Shown here piece by piece: positions 33,826 to 47,100 of a DNA stretch of 64,000 nucleotides. The position numbers and the translations under genes were made by a program. Source of the stretch: Burhinus oedicnemus. Taxonomy: Eukaryota > Chordata > Aves > Charadriiformes > Burhinidae. The stretch lies in contig VFFE01009068.1 in NCBI GenBank assembly GCA_008921705.1, forward strand, positions 1,704,084 through 1,768,083. The letters run 5' to 3'. The notes under the pieces are model-generated. The model did not search any database. It saw only the letters and a program-made list of their open reading frames with translations, and had not been told where the DNA came from. Each line of letters begins with the position of its first letter. Within the stretch, counting starts at the first letter, position 1.

Positions 33826-36800
33826 ATAAATGTAAAGGTACTTCCTCCACTCCATTCCCGCCTTTGCATGTCAAGAAAAGTAGTCTGTATTTTACTTACA
33901 TTTCTAAGAGAGTTTCTTAAAGGGCAAATTGTTGATGCCTCTCTGTAAAGGCAAGGTTTAGAGGCTAACATGTTCACACAAAGCAGAATTTACAGAAAGA
34001 AGATTCCCAGTACTTGGAAAAACCTGAAGTAAAATAATGAGACATCTGTTGATATACCCAGTATCTGGCTGAGCAGGATTCTATCACAGTTTTTCCACTG
34101 TGGAGCTTTGCATCAACCTAAATCAGAAATTGAATTTTTTTGCCTAAAAGCTTTACTGATTATTTTAGCAAATTGGTTAAAATGAAATCTTATTATAGTA
34201 CGAGGGCTGCAGTACAGCTAGGAAGCTTTACCAGCACTGAATCAGTTGAGTGCTCCTTGTCTACACTTTCTACTTCCACCCTGTAACTCCAGAGATGGCA
34301 GAAATGGGCTAAGCTCCTTGCAGATCTCACAATACAGTTTCCTGTCCATCTCCACATTTTCCCCCAAAATACATTCTTTATAAAAGTTGAGTCAATGGCT
34401 TTATGTGACAGAGAAAGAATTTTGAGGAGTACTCACTAAACAGAAGCCTTTGTGTTCATAGTATTTTTACTGTTCCTTTGCACAGCATTAGCTGAAAAAA
34501 CCAACCATCTTTACACCACCAATAATTCAAAGCAAGTTATAAATAAAGTTTGATCTTACCTACCCCACTTCTAAAGAAGTGTAAATGCACAAGAAAAAAA
34601 AATTCTCCCATCTCATGGCGAGGTGGCTGATATGACAGTGCTCCTTCACAAGACCAAATATTGGATTTGCTGTTAATCCCTGCAATATACAAGGACAGCT
34701 CCAGCTAAATCAGACACCATTTGAAATGTCATTGAAACTCTGCTTTCCCATCAGAGAATAGCTCACCAGATGCCAAGGCCCTGAAAACCTATCTGCAATC
34801 AGCAAAAAAAAAATTCTTCTGTTACACATAGCAAGGGGGACAGAAGGGCCTCCCAGGCTAACAGCTCCAATCCTCTTCAGGATCCTCTTCCCTACACACT
34901 CCCTGACTCCGAAGTTCTCTGGCCATTTGTCAGTCAAGTGTTAAGAAAGAGCTGGTTTTCAGCGTAGAAAAGCCTCACTTGTTTCTCCAATGTAGAAGGC
35001 TGAAAAATGTGTTGAAAAATAGTCCATTCTTATCACTGTGAGACAGAATATATAAAAAATAATGATAATTTCTAGTAAGAAGTAACTCAAATAAAAATGG
35101 AAGAGGGATTAGCCTTCTAATGTTCCCCAGCATCCCATTTTTGATGAATTATAATATCCTTAGTCTACTACATCACTGTTTCACATTAACAAACATGCTA
35201 GAACCTGAAACTATGTTCCAATAATAGTTTTGTGCTAATACCAAAGACAAAGTATTTCCCCAGTCATGTTCTAGAGCAAAACTAATAACAGTGATTCCAT
35301 TGTCACTGCTCATGGGATAATTTTTATAAAAGAAATGCTAAAAGGTTATGTTTTTCATTAACTGCAAATGTATTTGGTTGAGTATGCTCTAATTATTGCA
35401 GTAATTAACTCATTACTTAAAAAAAATTACTTAAAAAACTCAATAGTTAAAAAACACTGCACAGGAATGTGGTCTTCACAGCTATAAATGGGGGGAAAAA
35501 ACCCCAAAACTTATTATGATACACATGCATTCAGTGTTGGTGTCTATACTTATCTCAAGCTTCGAGTCAAAACTTCCTGAATGCTCTGTGATATGTCAGG
35601 TAAAGCATTCAGTGGTACAAAACTAGCATCTGAATTTATGGCTCAATTGATCATTATTTTTACTATGAGATTTCAAGTATAAATGCCTCACTTCAAGGCA
35701 AACTACAGGTTGCCTTTTTCTACATGTTTTTATCTGCAAGACGAAAACACAAACAAGTTGAAACCAGAGGGCATTTCTGAATTGCAGCTTATTTTGGCCT
35801 TTACCTGTAATGATCAAATAGTAATGCAAAAGACAAAAAAAGATATATATGTGCAAGTCCTATATCCTACTGAACTACTCTTCCAATGTATGTATGGTTC
35901 CAAGAGTCAGAAACCAGTTATCCGATTAGGTAATTGCCAGTGTAGCAGTTTAGTTTAAGGTGCTTTAAAGATGCTCTTTGGCAGCCTCTTAAATTTACAT
36001 ACCTTCAAGAACTTCCAGATGTAAAGCACATCATACTTGCAGAGGCTCTGCAAGTAGCGGCTTGCTAGCAAGATATCAATAAGAACCATTCTGAGTGTAT
36101 TTCAGACTGTTTGAGAAACAGCACAGTGATTTCAAAAGTTGAGGAATGTCAGAATATATATGCCTATTATTTTAATCTGAGACAATAGGTATTGTCAAGA
36201 ATTTATAGGGTTTTTTCCTTTCTTTCCAAAATCATCTTTCCATTGTCACAGTAGGGTTTCTAGAGCACCAGCATCATCACATAATAGAGAATAAGTATCC
36301 TTTGCTCCCTTCAATCATTCCTCCATACATTCTTCTGTAAGACAGTGTGAAAGAAGCGGGCAAACTGTAGCTGTTCAGTTTACCCTCAGCTTCTCTCTCA
36401 AAGGAAGAGCGTGTTTCTGTAAGGTGTTAGCTACACAGCACAAGTGTTGCACAGCAACAATCCTGCTGTGAACATGGGTCACTGTGGAAGATGTCAAGCA
36501 GAACGGACTAAGAGTGCTTTTACTTACGCTGACCCTGGCCCTCAGAGCTGCAGCACAACTTGACAAGTATGTTCACCGACAGAGAGTTAATCTGAAGTAA
36601 ACCTTAATACCCTACCTCTGTCTCAACTTCTCAATTTAAATTCGCCTGGCCATTCAGTAAAACCCTGCATGAGCCATCAAAATCCAGGGCATAAACTTGG
36701 CCTGTAGCTGGTCAGCTTCACAGATTCCTTCTGCCTCTGGAACCTGTACACACTCTCCATCTCCACGTAAAACTGGTTAGCTGTAGGTCCCTAATATTAT

Positions 36801-38453
36801 TTCTGCTTTCCTCACCTATACTGTCTCTACTCTTCAGAAAAACAGAGGAAATCTAAAAAAACCTCCAAAGCACTTCCTAGACAGGCTTTGACTCCCAGAA
36901 GAAACAGATGGAAATGGAAATCTAGGTATGAGCTATAAGCTGGGATGACAATGACAGCAAAAAGTTAAGCCTCATTATGCAGAAAGAATCCTGCATAGAA
37001 CTGACCAGCCTCTATTGATCAATTACTACTGCTTCACAGGAGCAGTACACAAATTTTCCTCAAGTTTTCCTCTCACAAAGAAAGAAGCGATTGTTTAGTA
37101 TCTTCTGTTTCCCAGACAAAAGATTTCTTCCCTCAACTGGGTAGATCTCCTCAAAGCTGGCAACACATGCCATATAGTACCATAAGGTCTCAAGAGCATA
37201 AAGCCACCTCACACTTGAAGAACTAGCTTAATTTGCCCAGCAGAACAAAATTAAGTAATTAATTTTCAAATGAGACTTAAAGATGATGTACATGTAACAT
37301 ATTAATGAGCATTAGTATGCTCAAGATAGATATTTAAATAGATTATAGTGAAAATTAGTACATGGAATCAATGGTGTATTATATCCTATGGAAAGAGCTA
37401 GTCCTAATTCATTGTCCTATGTGACCTCTTAAATAATTTCCCATCACAAATCCAAAATCTTTTTTCAAATTATGGCTAGTATGAACCTGTATGTCACTCG
37501 ACTGTAAGTTACACAAAAAATCCATCCCTTTATTCTTCTTCCTTTTAAAACAGTAACTAACTATAATACGACTTACAGATTTTTAAAAAATTGCTAACTA
37601 CACACTTAACTACTCTGCATTGTTTTCTAAAAATCACTATGAAGTTAAACACTATTTGAAAGACCTTGACAATTTACCTTTTATAAATAAAACAAATGTT
37701 TTGTATTTTAACATAGATCTGCACACATAGGTATACATTATTATTAAATAACAGCTGGTAAATTTTTCTATTACATATATATAATGACTGAACAGTCCCA
37801 AAAAATAATCAGGTAGGTTAGTGTGGGTGACACCGTAACAAAAGTTGTGTTATTCATAGGAAAAGCAATCCCTAAAGTTCATAAATATTTGAGGCATTCC
37901 AAATGACTTTCAAGTCTTAATTAAATCATAAGAAAGCTAATTTAATATAGTTTGAATGAAAGTCATAGGAAACACTAGTTATTTACATATACTAATACAA
38001 CTTAATATTAAGATCTATGCCTTGAAATTATAACATGAATTTTTTATGGAATTAAGATTTCCAAGTCATTGGGAGCAACAAGATTTAAAAAAAAAAATAA
38101 TGATAGGCTGTGTAACTACAAACAGCAGACTGCTGACGAGACTAGTTTTGGATGCTTTCAACAGCAAACTACATTTCTCATTGAAAATTGCTTCCATGCT
38201 GCATCATATGCTGCAAAGTAATGGGCTGAGTTGCAGGTGAGAATGCAGAGATGCAGAAAGAGCTTGAAGTTCTTTTCCTGACGAAAGAAATTCTGATTAC
38301 TAGTACTAAGGAAGGAAAAAAGAGAGTGGCAGAATTCAACATTTCTCAGTGTAAAAAGGTGTGTTGCACTGTAAAACAATATGGCATTCATTCATATATA
38401 ACTATTGTTCTGAATATTTTAAGCTACAAATGCAAAGGGACAAACTTGAATAT
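33826..38453. other. Unique AT-rich DNA, no gene seen
   Basis: No repeat or frame is recognised. A donor-like AGC|GTAAGT on the minus strand at about 36530 follows a modest acceptor-like site, but the frames between are short and unconvincing. At 35390-35450 there is a cluster of TAATTA/ATTACTT words. Confidence 0.55.
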
Positions 38454-38780
38454 TGCGACGGCGAGGGAAGACAAGCAGCCGACTCAATATGAGTGATAAA
38501 GCAAGCTTCAACTTTATTACAATAATACAGCTCTTTTATGTGTTTCATTATAATTATGCATATTTATCAAGACTTAATTGGCTGAGCTCTAAAGATTACA
38601 TTTACATGGTCCTCCTACTTGCGGTTTCAAGCCAAGGGTTCTTCCTTGTCTCCACAGTCCATACTTTCTCAAAGTTGTTTTCCACTAAATTCCGAGGTCA
38701 GCATGACCTTCGTAAATTCCTTGTCAGCACCTGGCTCACTGTAGTCAGGCCCTTACGCTAACAAGGAGATTGCTTGTACA
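38454..38780 (-). mobile_element. ERV LTR, minus strand
   Basis: On the minus strand the segment starts TGTACAAGC (38780) and ends CGCCGTCGCA (38454). It has a TATA-type box CATAAAAGAG (plus 38531-38540), a polyadenylation signal AATAAAG (plus 38512-38518) about 15 bp downstream, then a GAGTCGGCTGCTTGTC segment resembling R-U5. The order and spacing (U3 about 240 bp, very short R, short U5) fit an avian ERV LTR that I recognise by its U3 block with TGATAAATATGCATAAT. No internal retroviral sequence or clear target duplication is visible, so it is probably a solo LTR. The 102-codon plus-strand frame across it is a shadow. Confidence 0.8.
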
Positions 38781-41700
38781 AGTGTTCTGTGGATCCGTGA
38801 CCATTTTCATAAAGCCACTCTTCAACAGAATATTTAATTTTTTTTAATGTAATTATTACCTCGGTTGTATCCTTTTACATCTCATCTCAGTAAAAAGAGA
38901 GAGAAGGTTTGACTAGCAATTCTGCATGCAATTTGTTTTGTCCAAAACTAGCTTGAGGGAAAATGATGACTTAAAACATTTTGAAAAACAGCAACAAGAT
39001 TGGGGAAGATGGTTCTGAACATACAGAACATTGCAGGTCTCTATTTATGGCAGTCCCACTAATAGAGATACTCAGCTATTTTTCCAAATTCTTCTCTGAC
39101 ACTATAAAACTCACAGTACAACCTTTTCATTCAGACACAAGATATATGTAATCAAAACTCACTAACGAACTTAAATTTTAATTTTAGCATCATTATATTA
39201 ACATTGGATGATGTATTTTGTTAAACATTAGGCATCTATACTCCCATTTCCAATATTAAAAACGTACTGGAAACTTAATATCAAAGGTACATTATAACAC
39301 TTCAGTACCTGCTTCCCAAATATGCAAAGAACAATGTTGATACCCTAGGTAAGACAAAACACAGGTTACCACTGAAACACGTGTCCTGATCTAGCTATTC
39401 CACAGAAATTTTCATATTACCACCTCAGGCATTTGAAAGGAATTTAATGTTTTCCATAAAAATAGACTTTCATACGTTATAATAAAAGCTGTTAAATTCT
39501 CACACTATTCTGTACTTCTTGTCAGTCAGAGCAAGAAAGATTTCTCAGTTGTCCCTCTTTTGCCTTTTTACCTAAATACTGCCTAAGTGCATAAGTACAA
39601 TTATGGTACATTTGTGTGTGTGACTAGAATCAATCTCTGTTTAATGATACAAGTTGCAAAATAGCCTATATTTACTAGAAATATTGAAATGGAGTGATTC
39701 TGTTCAAGAATTTTGTTTTAGAGGTTTTTTTGTTTGTTGGTTTGCATTTCTTTATTTGGTTGGTTAGGTGGGTTTTTTACCCTTACTAAAAAAATAGTAA
39801 GCATTATTAAAAACATTAATCTTTAAAATAAATCAAAAAATTGTGGGCATTCAATTAAACAAACAATAACTTATTTTGGAGGTTGTAGCTGTACAGATTG
39901 GCCTACTAATAACACTGATTACTCCATTTCCATATCAATGTTTGCAGACAGATACACTTAAATACAAAAAAATATATTTTTCCAAATGTAAATGCATGAG
40001 TTTTTATCTTCCTTCTAAAAGATTACTATTCTTATGACATTCAGGTACTCTCAGTATCACAGGTCTGCTTTGGTGGTTTGCTAATTTCCTTCCTAGGCTT
40101 GTTCTGTGTATTAAAGCTTCTGTAGAGAAGAGCAAGACATTAAGTGGACAGAAGTATGCACAAGAAGAACTAGTGAATAAACTTAATCAACACTTGGTGG
40201 TTGCTTGCAGTTTTGCATTACAGGATCAGAGTTAATAATGACTACATGCTAGGAATAATGTTTTTGTTACACATGACTTTAAATTTGGTGGTTGGGATTC
40301 AGTTTACTGCAAAACTTCAGGTATACAAAAGGTGTGTATAAAGATAGATTCCTCACTGCACTTTATAACTTCAGAAGTTTTATTTTAGTTGTAGCTGTTA
40401 CTTTAAAAGAATTTAAGCAAGAGACTAAATTTCAATCATTTTCCAAAAGATGTCAATGAATCTTGATGTTGGATGAAATAGGAGGTTGAGTTCATTGGTG
40501 GGCTCCGTCAGCAAAACACTAACAATTTCAGAGTTTCTGTTTGGGGCTTTCCCTTTGATCCGGGTCAGGATAATTTGCAGCCTGGCCCCACAGAACCTGG
40601 GGCACCAGGGGACTCTCAAGACCCACATATGAGTTCTTCTGACTGTGTACAAAGGCAGACCTCTCATGAAGTCCTAGTCATGACTTCTAGGTGATCACCA
40701 CCCACATAGTGGTAGCTTCTGCCTTGTGAAGTACAATTTACAAGGAACTCAAAATTTGATGAAAGCAAAACCAGTCCATTCCTTCTTTTAAATGTTACTT
40801 ACATCAGTACTGTAAAAGTTGGATGAATCATGACTCCCTATTAGTAAACATCTATAAGTTCTTTCATCTGAATATTTAACTCATATTAAGAGAGACAAAA
40901 TGAAAGTAGCATCTCCTCAAGAAAACATATAGGATAAATTTTTCTTGAATATGAAACAGCAGCTGTTAAAGAAGGGTGAATTACTTGTAGTTTTAAAGAC
41001 ACAGTTTTTCTAAACAGCTATGTTTACAAAAACAGTGGTGTAAAATCAGTGTCAGTGTATTGTGTTTTAAATAAATAAATCTTAAGTTTACTAAAATGGC
41101 TGACATTATACATTAAAACAAACAAAATGAACAAAAAAAACCCACTGGACACACTTCATAGCTCAGCAACCAGCATTAGGATCTAACTGTTCTGCAAAAA
41201 TATTCCAGCGTTCTGATATACTTAATTTTTTATAAGCTGGCAAGAAACATACTCCTGTTCCTGTTATGATTTACACTCCCCTCCTCCTGCTGCCATCCCC
41301 TCTTATATATTTGTTTCCCATCTTCTTACAACTGTTCCTCCTTTTTTTCCCCTCTGCTTATTTCCAGCTGCTAGTGTCCTACTCATCTTGTATCACTACT
41401 GACAGTTCTCCTTGTACAGTCTTCAATTATTACATTATAAATAATCTCTTTGAAATAGTTTAACAAGAACTTAGATTTTCTTGTTTTAATTATTTAGCTG
41501 TGATAAATGCCAAAATATTACAAGACACAACGTTTCAAGAATACAAAAAGCTTCCTGTCTGTGGACCACATTTCTTATTCGGAGTTTATCTTAAAGTACT
41601 ACTATAGTCAAGCAGCCCTTTTTACTTCTATGTATAGTGACTTAAAAGTCACTGGAGATATGAATTCTAAAATCAGCAATGAATAAACTATTGATGAACA

Positions 41701-42529
41701 CATCCAGCCTAGATGGAAGCCCAAAACTGGGAAGCCATTCTCATCTAGCCCAGGGCCAACTGCTGTCATTACTTTGGTTTAGGCAGCCATTGACATGCTG
41801 GAAGGTGAACATGGCTTTTAAAGGGGTTTCAGTACTACTGCAACATCAGATTTTAGTCTTACTGAAAACGGACTTGTCATTTTAGGCACATGTAGATGTG
41901 CTATTAAAAAAAACAAAACCCAAAAAACCAAACCATATCAAAACCAAACCAAAACAAAAACAAAAAACCCAAACCCACAGTAGTTCATAAAACAAGTAAG
42001 GAAAAAAAATATCTTAAATTAATCCAAAAAACCAAGCTTAGGAAAAAGTCTTGACCTGATCAAGTGCTTTATTATCTATTAAAGCTCCCAGCTGATCTCA
42101 GTGAAATATTTCACCTGAGTTTACTCTTCAGTCCCTGACCTTGATCCAGTGCTGTTAAACTACACATCCTTTTCTATTTAGAATGGAATCCTAAACATGA
42201 TGTTTTCAAAACATTTCAAGCATAATCCAATGAGTCAGAAACTGAGTTGTTATAAAGCCTTAAATCTGAAATGAATCTCCTAAAACTTATTAAGTGAAAG
42301 TTACATGAACTTGTATTCCTGGATAAAATGATGAATATTTCTGCATGATGTACTAGACATAGAAAAAAAAAATCTTTAGAATTCTCTTCTTGGTACAACT
42401 GAATGCCCTTTGAACTGCAAAAAACAATCTGTAGTTTCCATTTTAATTTCCTGTTTTCCCTTCTTAACCTACATCCTTACCTCAACTGCCATCTTATTAG
42501 TCTGTGTTCTACTTTTGTTCTTCTTCCAG
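38781..42529. other. Unique AT-rich DNA, no gene seen
   Basis: It holds a G/T-rich tract at 39722-39775 and an A/C-rich tract at 41908-41978. A somewhat GC-richer part at 40490-40680 is open on the minus strand for 80 codons (40425-40667) but has no motif that I know. Confidence 0.5.
41908..41978 (+). repeat. A/C-rich low-complexity tract
   Basis: Seventy bp of A and C words (AAACC, AAAAC, AAACCC) interrupted once by CATATC. Confidence 0.8.
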
Positions 42530-42595
42530 TGTTTCTCAAGTAACATGATGAAAATGGAAGGAGAATGGCCTAACCTGCTAGAGACAGAGAATGAG
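42530..42595 (+). other. Symmetric 66-bp exon-like segment
   Basis: The acceptor is TTTTGTTCTTCTTCCAG (AG at 42528-42529) with a TTAAC branch-like word about 65 bp upstream; the donor is GAG|GTAAGA (GT at 42596). The segment is 66 bp, exactly 22 codons, and only the frame in phase with both borders is open. It starts CFSSNMMKMEGEW and ends LLETENE, hydrophilic and acidic. Of all exon-like places in the window this one has the best two-sided splice signals. I recognise no family, and no partner exon is seen within the window, so it may be an exon of a gene with long introns, a non-coding exon or chance. Confidence 0.25.
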
Positions 42596-43267
42596 GTAAG
42601 AATGATGGATCCTCCTGCACCACCATTTCCACACATCATCTAGTATTGCTGATGTAGTTTGAGGTATATCTGCAGAACTAAGCAGTCATCTCTGGCTCAC
42701 CATACTGAGAATATTACTGCTTTTGCATACTCTGTTGACAGGGCTGCTTTCCCCTGAAAGTCACATACAAAATTTAACACATACAAAATTTGAGAATAGG
42801 AAATATAAGTCCATTGAATCTAATGAACTATGACCCTACATTTTGTAGCTAACTTTTGTTGTACATTTGTAGACCTGCACAAAAATAGACCTTTGTTGAC
42901 ATTTTTTACTAGCCCTATGAAGTCTCAACTAACTTTTTTTTTTTAACAAAAGATACTAGTTTGTTTGATTTATCAGCCTCTTGTAACACACAACAACATA
43001 ATGATAAACTGCATCATCCTTTATCATAACATGGGAAAAAGTATCTTATTCTTTTGGGAACCATTCACAATCCTACAATACAAAAAAGGACAGGCTTATT
43101 GCAGTAAAACGGTGGAGAGTATCATAATGTAGCTCATCCTTTGTCTTAATAAAGATCCTTCTGAATTGTTTTGGGCTACAAAAATATTCACATGTTCAAA
43201 AACAACCATCTCTGAACATACATCAAACACATTAGTACGTGACAGCCATACAGCATCTTCTATCTGA
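42596..43267. other. Unique DNA with a small tandem repeat
   Basis: A 16-bp period direct repeat (CACATACAAAATTT at 42762-42775 and 42778-42791) is the only structure seen. Confidence 0.6.
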
Positions 43268-43410
43268 GGCTGTCATTATTATTCCCCATGTGAAATAGAT
43301 AATTTTATTATTCCCATCCCATTACTTGATATATACAAAATCCAAGATCACACAGCAGCTGATTGATGGGAGACAACCCAGAAGTTCTGACCACCAGTTC
43401 TGGGAGCTAA
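43268..43410 (+). mobile_element. Old MIR/L2-type repeat relic
   Basis: In order it shows TCATTATTATTCCC, then CAAGATCACACAGCAGCTGA and AACCCAGAAGTTCTGACCACCAG. These match the familiar end of old amniote MIR/L2-type repeats (attattattccc, aaggtcacacagc, aacccaggagtcctgactcc). Divergence is high, as expected for copies that predate birds. Confidence 0.45.
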
Positions 43411-44032
43411 TAAAAGGACATTCTTGTCTCAAAGCAATTATAATTCAAGTAGCTTCCCACATTCTTAATATATGTTAAGGAAAGTTTTTCATTTAAAAAA
43501 TAGATAGTTATAGAAAAAAATAAAGAAAACACAAGTGGAGAAGAACTTTTTAATTTTTGTTGTTTAATCTGTAAATTCAAGTTTCAAGTGTCTTTCCAAC
43601 TTTTTTTTAAATAAAAGCAAAACTATTTTTTATTTCATTACACCTCAGCTATTCAAAAGAAAAAAAATACACAAACACAACATACATTTTATTGTTGATT
43701 AAAAAACCCCAAACAAACACCAAAATGCAAAAATTTGTTAGTTTAAATTACTCAAAGCTTTAATGATGTACTGACTGGCTTAATGTCACACTGTAGTGAC
43801 AGAAGATCAGGAGTTTAATACACCTTCAGAGTCACTCATTTGAAACAGCTAAGCTGATTTCTTATCATACCCTTGAAATACTTTGTCTTATTTGTGAAAT
43901 CATGTTCTGAGACAATATAGGGGAAAGGAAGGAGAAAAGGCTGCTTCCACCCTTAGACTGCCAACCATAACACACATGATTAATTAAAAAACACGTTTCT
44001 GCTTTAGGGTTCTGAAGTTCCAAAATGTCCTT

Positions 44033-44120
44033 TTAAAAAAACCAAACCAAACCAAACCAAACCAAAAAAACCCAAAACAAAGAACAAAAAAACCAAAAAA
44101 ATAACCCCACACAAAACCCT
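44033..44120 (+). repeat. (AAACC)n pentamer tract
   Basis: Five consecutive AAACC units pass into mixed A/C words. Same motif as 29160-29197. Confidence 0.9.
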
Positions 44121-47100
44121 ATTTATAGAAAGGATGGAGACATATTTTTTCTAAATAGTAACTGCAATAATGTAATAGAATACCTGAAGAACAAAATAAC
44201 AACATATTTAAGAACCATTTTACAAATTGTCATCCACAAAAAGCACTGCAGTCATCTTCAAATCACAACTGAGAGCCTTAACATGTCAAAAAGTTCAGTC
44301 TCCTGAAAGCAATGTGCGTGTGCCCTTGGTGGTGACTGGTTGACACAGTCCAGCACATTCTTACTCAGCTTACTGTAGGATGCACCTACAAGTAAGATAC
44401 GTATCATCCCCAAATAGGGAGAATTCTTACACCATAATATTTCTCAAGCAAGTTAGATACAATCACTATTTTTTCTGTTGAAAAAGTGGTTTCATCAACT
44501 GGAAAGCTACTGATTTTTAAGATATCTCAATTTCTCCTTCGTTTCAGGATTTCAATCTGTTGGTTAGGCCTTTTAGAAATCTAAAGTTTTAACTGGAGTT
44601 GCCTCTAGCTTCAACAAGGTGTCATATTGTTACAACTTTCTGATTGCAATTTTTATTTGGAAATAGTAAGATTGTGTATTTTAGAGAGAACAGATTTATG
44701 GTAATAAATGTGCTTTAGTGCACGAGTTTCACAGTTGCATGCCATTATTGCATAAAAGTCTAGTTTAGTAAATGTCACTTTTGTCTGAAGTACTACCAGC
44801 TTTTTACAGTCTGTACTGATGAAAAGATTCTTCCCTTGGACTCTGGACTATATTATTTGCCATTAAAACTTTGCTTTACAAAACAGTCATAGTGGTTAGC
44901 AACATAGCTACACACATAAATATTCAATTATGCCTCTACAGTGCATACAAGTAAAAGCAAATCCTTTACAGACCTTTTGCCTTTCAGCTAAATCTTCCAG
45001 CTTTAGAATAGATTTATATAATCCATTTGTTTCTAGTTAGGCAAACTTTTCACTTGAAAATATTCAGAAAAAAAATTCCAACATTGATGGCTTGATACAC
45101 CTAAACCTTGTTCTCTATCCAGAGAAATCATACTTGACAGCATTAGTGAAACCTTTCAACAAAAACACTCATCCCTGTGCTGAATCAGTGGCTGTTAATG
45201 GCTTCCAAACCCATTAGAGAACATTATGATATTTTAATGTTGCTGAGCCTAAAGTAAGTCTTCCCTGAACTTACTTCACTGTGTAATGTTGCACTTGACC
45301 TATTGTGTCCTATCATATAAAATTTTTATTCTTATTCTATCAAATTTTACAGAGAATGCCTTTTCTTGTTTGTGCTATTAGAACTGTGTACTATTAAAAC
45401 CCTTTTGTAGTGAACTCAGGTTTTTATCCTTTATGTTCATTAAAAACATAGACATTCTTAATGCACACATCCACATATGCAAAGAATCATACTTCTCCCT
45501 TTTATTATAATGCTGTGGGAAACACCTCCAAGAAGTGGAGAAAATCTTTTTATCATGTGGAAATTTGCAGTGCACATCAAATTGTATCATAAGGTCATTT
45601 TTTTCATTTGGCATTTCACTATTGAATCTTCATTTTTAAAGAGCTCCAAAAACGTGCAAAGTTATCAGTGTTGGGGTACTCCATCTATTCATAAAACAGG
45701 GAAGGCCAGAAAAAACACGGGCTCAAATTCCACCCAAAGTGGAAGAAACAGTTTTTGTACAATGCTCTCACAGTTCTGATAGATCATGACATATGGGTTA
45801 CTGTCATATACAATATCATTAACTGGCAACAGATTATGTAGTAGTTAGATCTCTGTAGGATACCTATTGTGATTTGTCTGCACCACTAAGCCACCACAAC
45901 TGTGGACTTCAGTTAATGCCAGCAAATATATATCCAATATCAAACAACTAACAAAATTAATCTTCTGCCATTTGCATAACTGATATTTTCATGGTTTGAA
46001 ATAATCAAATCTAAAGACATTTTGTAATTGATTATGCTATGAAAATGTGGTAATCTTCTGAAAGTGGTGTTCAAGAAGGAAAAGAGCAACTACTGAATGA
46101 TACAGCTTACATGACTGAAAAGCTTGTGTGAGTCAAACATTTCTGACCTTCATTTCCAGTTCTGACATGGAGAGCATTCAAGTATGAGAAGAACAACAGG
46201 TTCTGAGTCATATTTAAAAGACACAGATTTCCACCACACATACTGCTTCATGGATCTGTATGTATGTTCTTCACTTCTTTATCTTCCTATGTATCACTAC
46301 ATATATAATTCTGCCTTGACTGACATGGCAAGGCTTTGAAAAGTAGTTCTCTTTATTATAAGACAGTTTGAATTAAAGAACGACTTCCAAGACTCCTACA
46401 GACTAACATCATTTTAGGCATTGTACTACAGGCTGACTAATGTCTCTGAAAGATTGTCCACCTTCTTACCAAGAGATTATACCCCTTTCCCTGAAACAAC
46501 ACAGGAATTCTTTTCTTTCCCAATATCAAGTTTATTAAGTTCAAATTACAATGCCATTTTCCACCCTCACATTTCACTCTTGGGCTACACAGTCAGATAG
46601 ACTGCTTGTCCCTCCAAATAAACACCTGAGTTCAGCAAGCTGCGTTTGCTGCCAAGGTAGAAAGGGTATACACAGTTACCTCAGACCTCTGCTACAGTCA
46701 GATCAGATGGGTTTGTGTCAAGCTGCCATTTTGGGTTCGATGTTAGAAAGCTGTTCCCTATGCTGCACTCTACAAACAACATGTTCGGTTCCAAAGTGGA
46801 ATGGAGTCTAGCATTCTAGAAATATATGACACAGACAAACTTTAAAGTACAACACCATTCCTTGACATAATCTTTAGTCTACTTCACCATTCCATCAAAT
46901 CACAGACGATGGGTGATGTAGACATTGTTACCAATTTTTGTAATGAGCAGGACCAACTTTATCAAAATGCTTGTTTTAGTCTGCTGTCTGTTGTTTCTTA
47001 TTCTCATAACTAAATGTACTGTGATTTAGAAACAAAAGAATTACCTATTTATTCAATTAGGTAAAGACAAGAAGAGGTGTCTTGAAACCCAAAGTGCACC

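Noticed and set aside
8615..38780. The two LTRs (8615-9147 and 38454-38780) as ends of one provirus
   Set aside because: They differ in sequence and length, and the DNA between them shows no gag, pol or env.
41908..41978. Interstitial telomeric repeat
   Set aside because: The words are AAACC and AAACCC, not the vertebrate CCCTAA/TTAGGG array; no TTAGGG run was found in the window.
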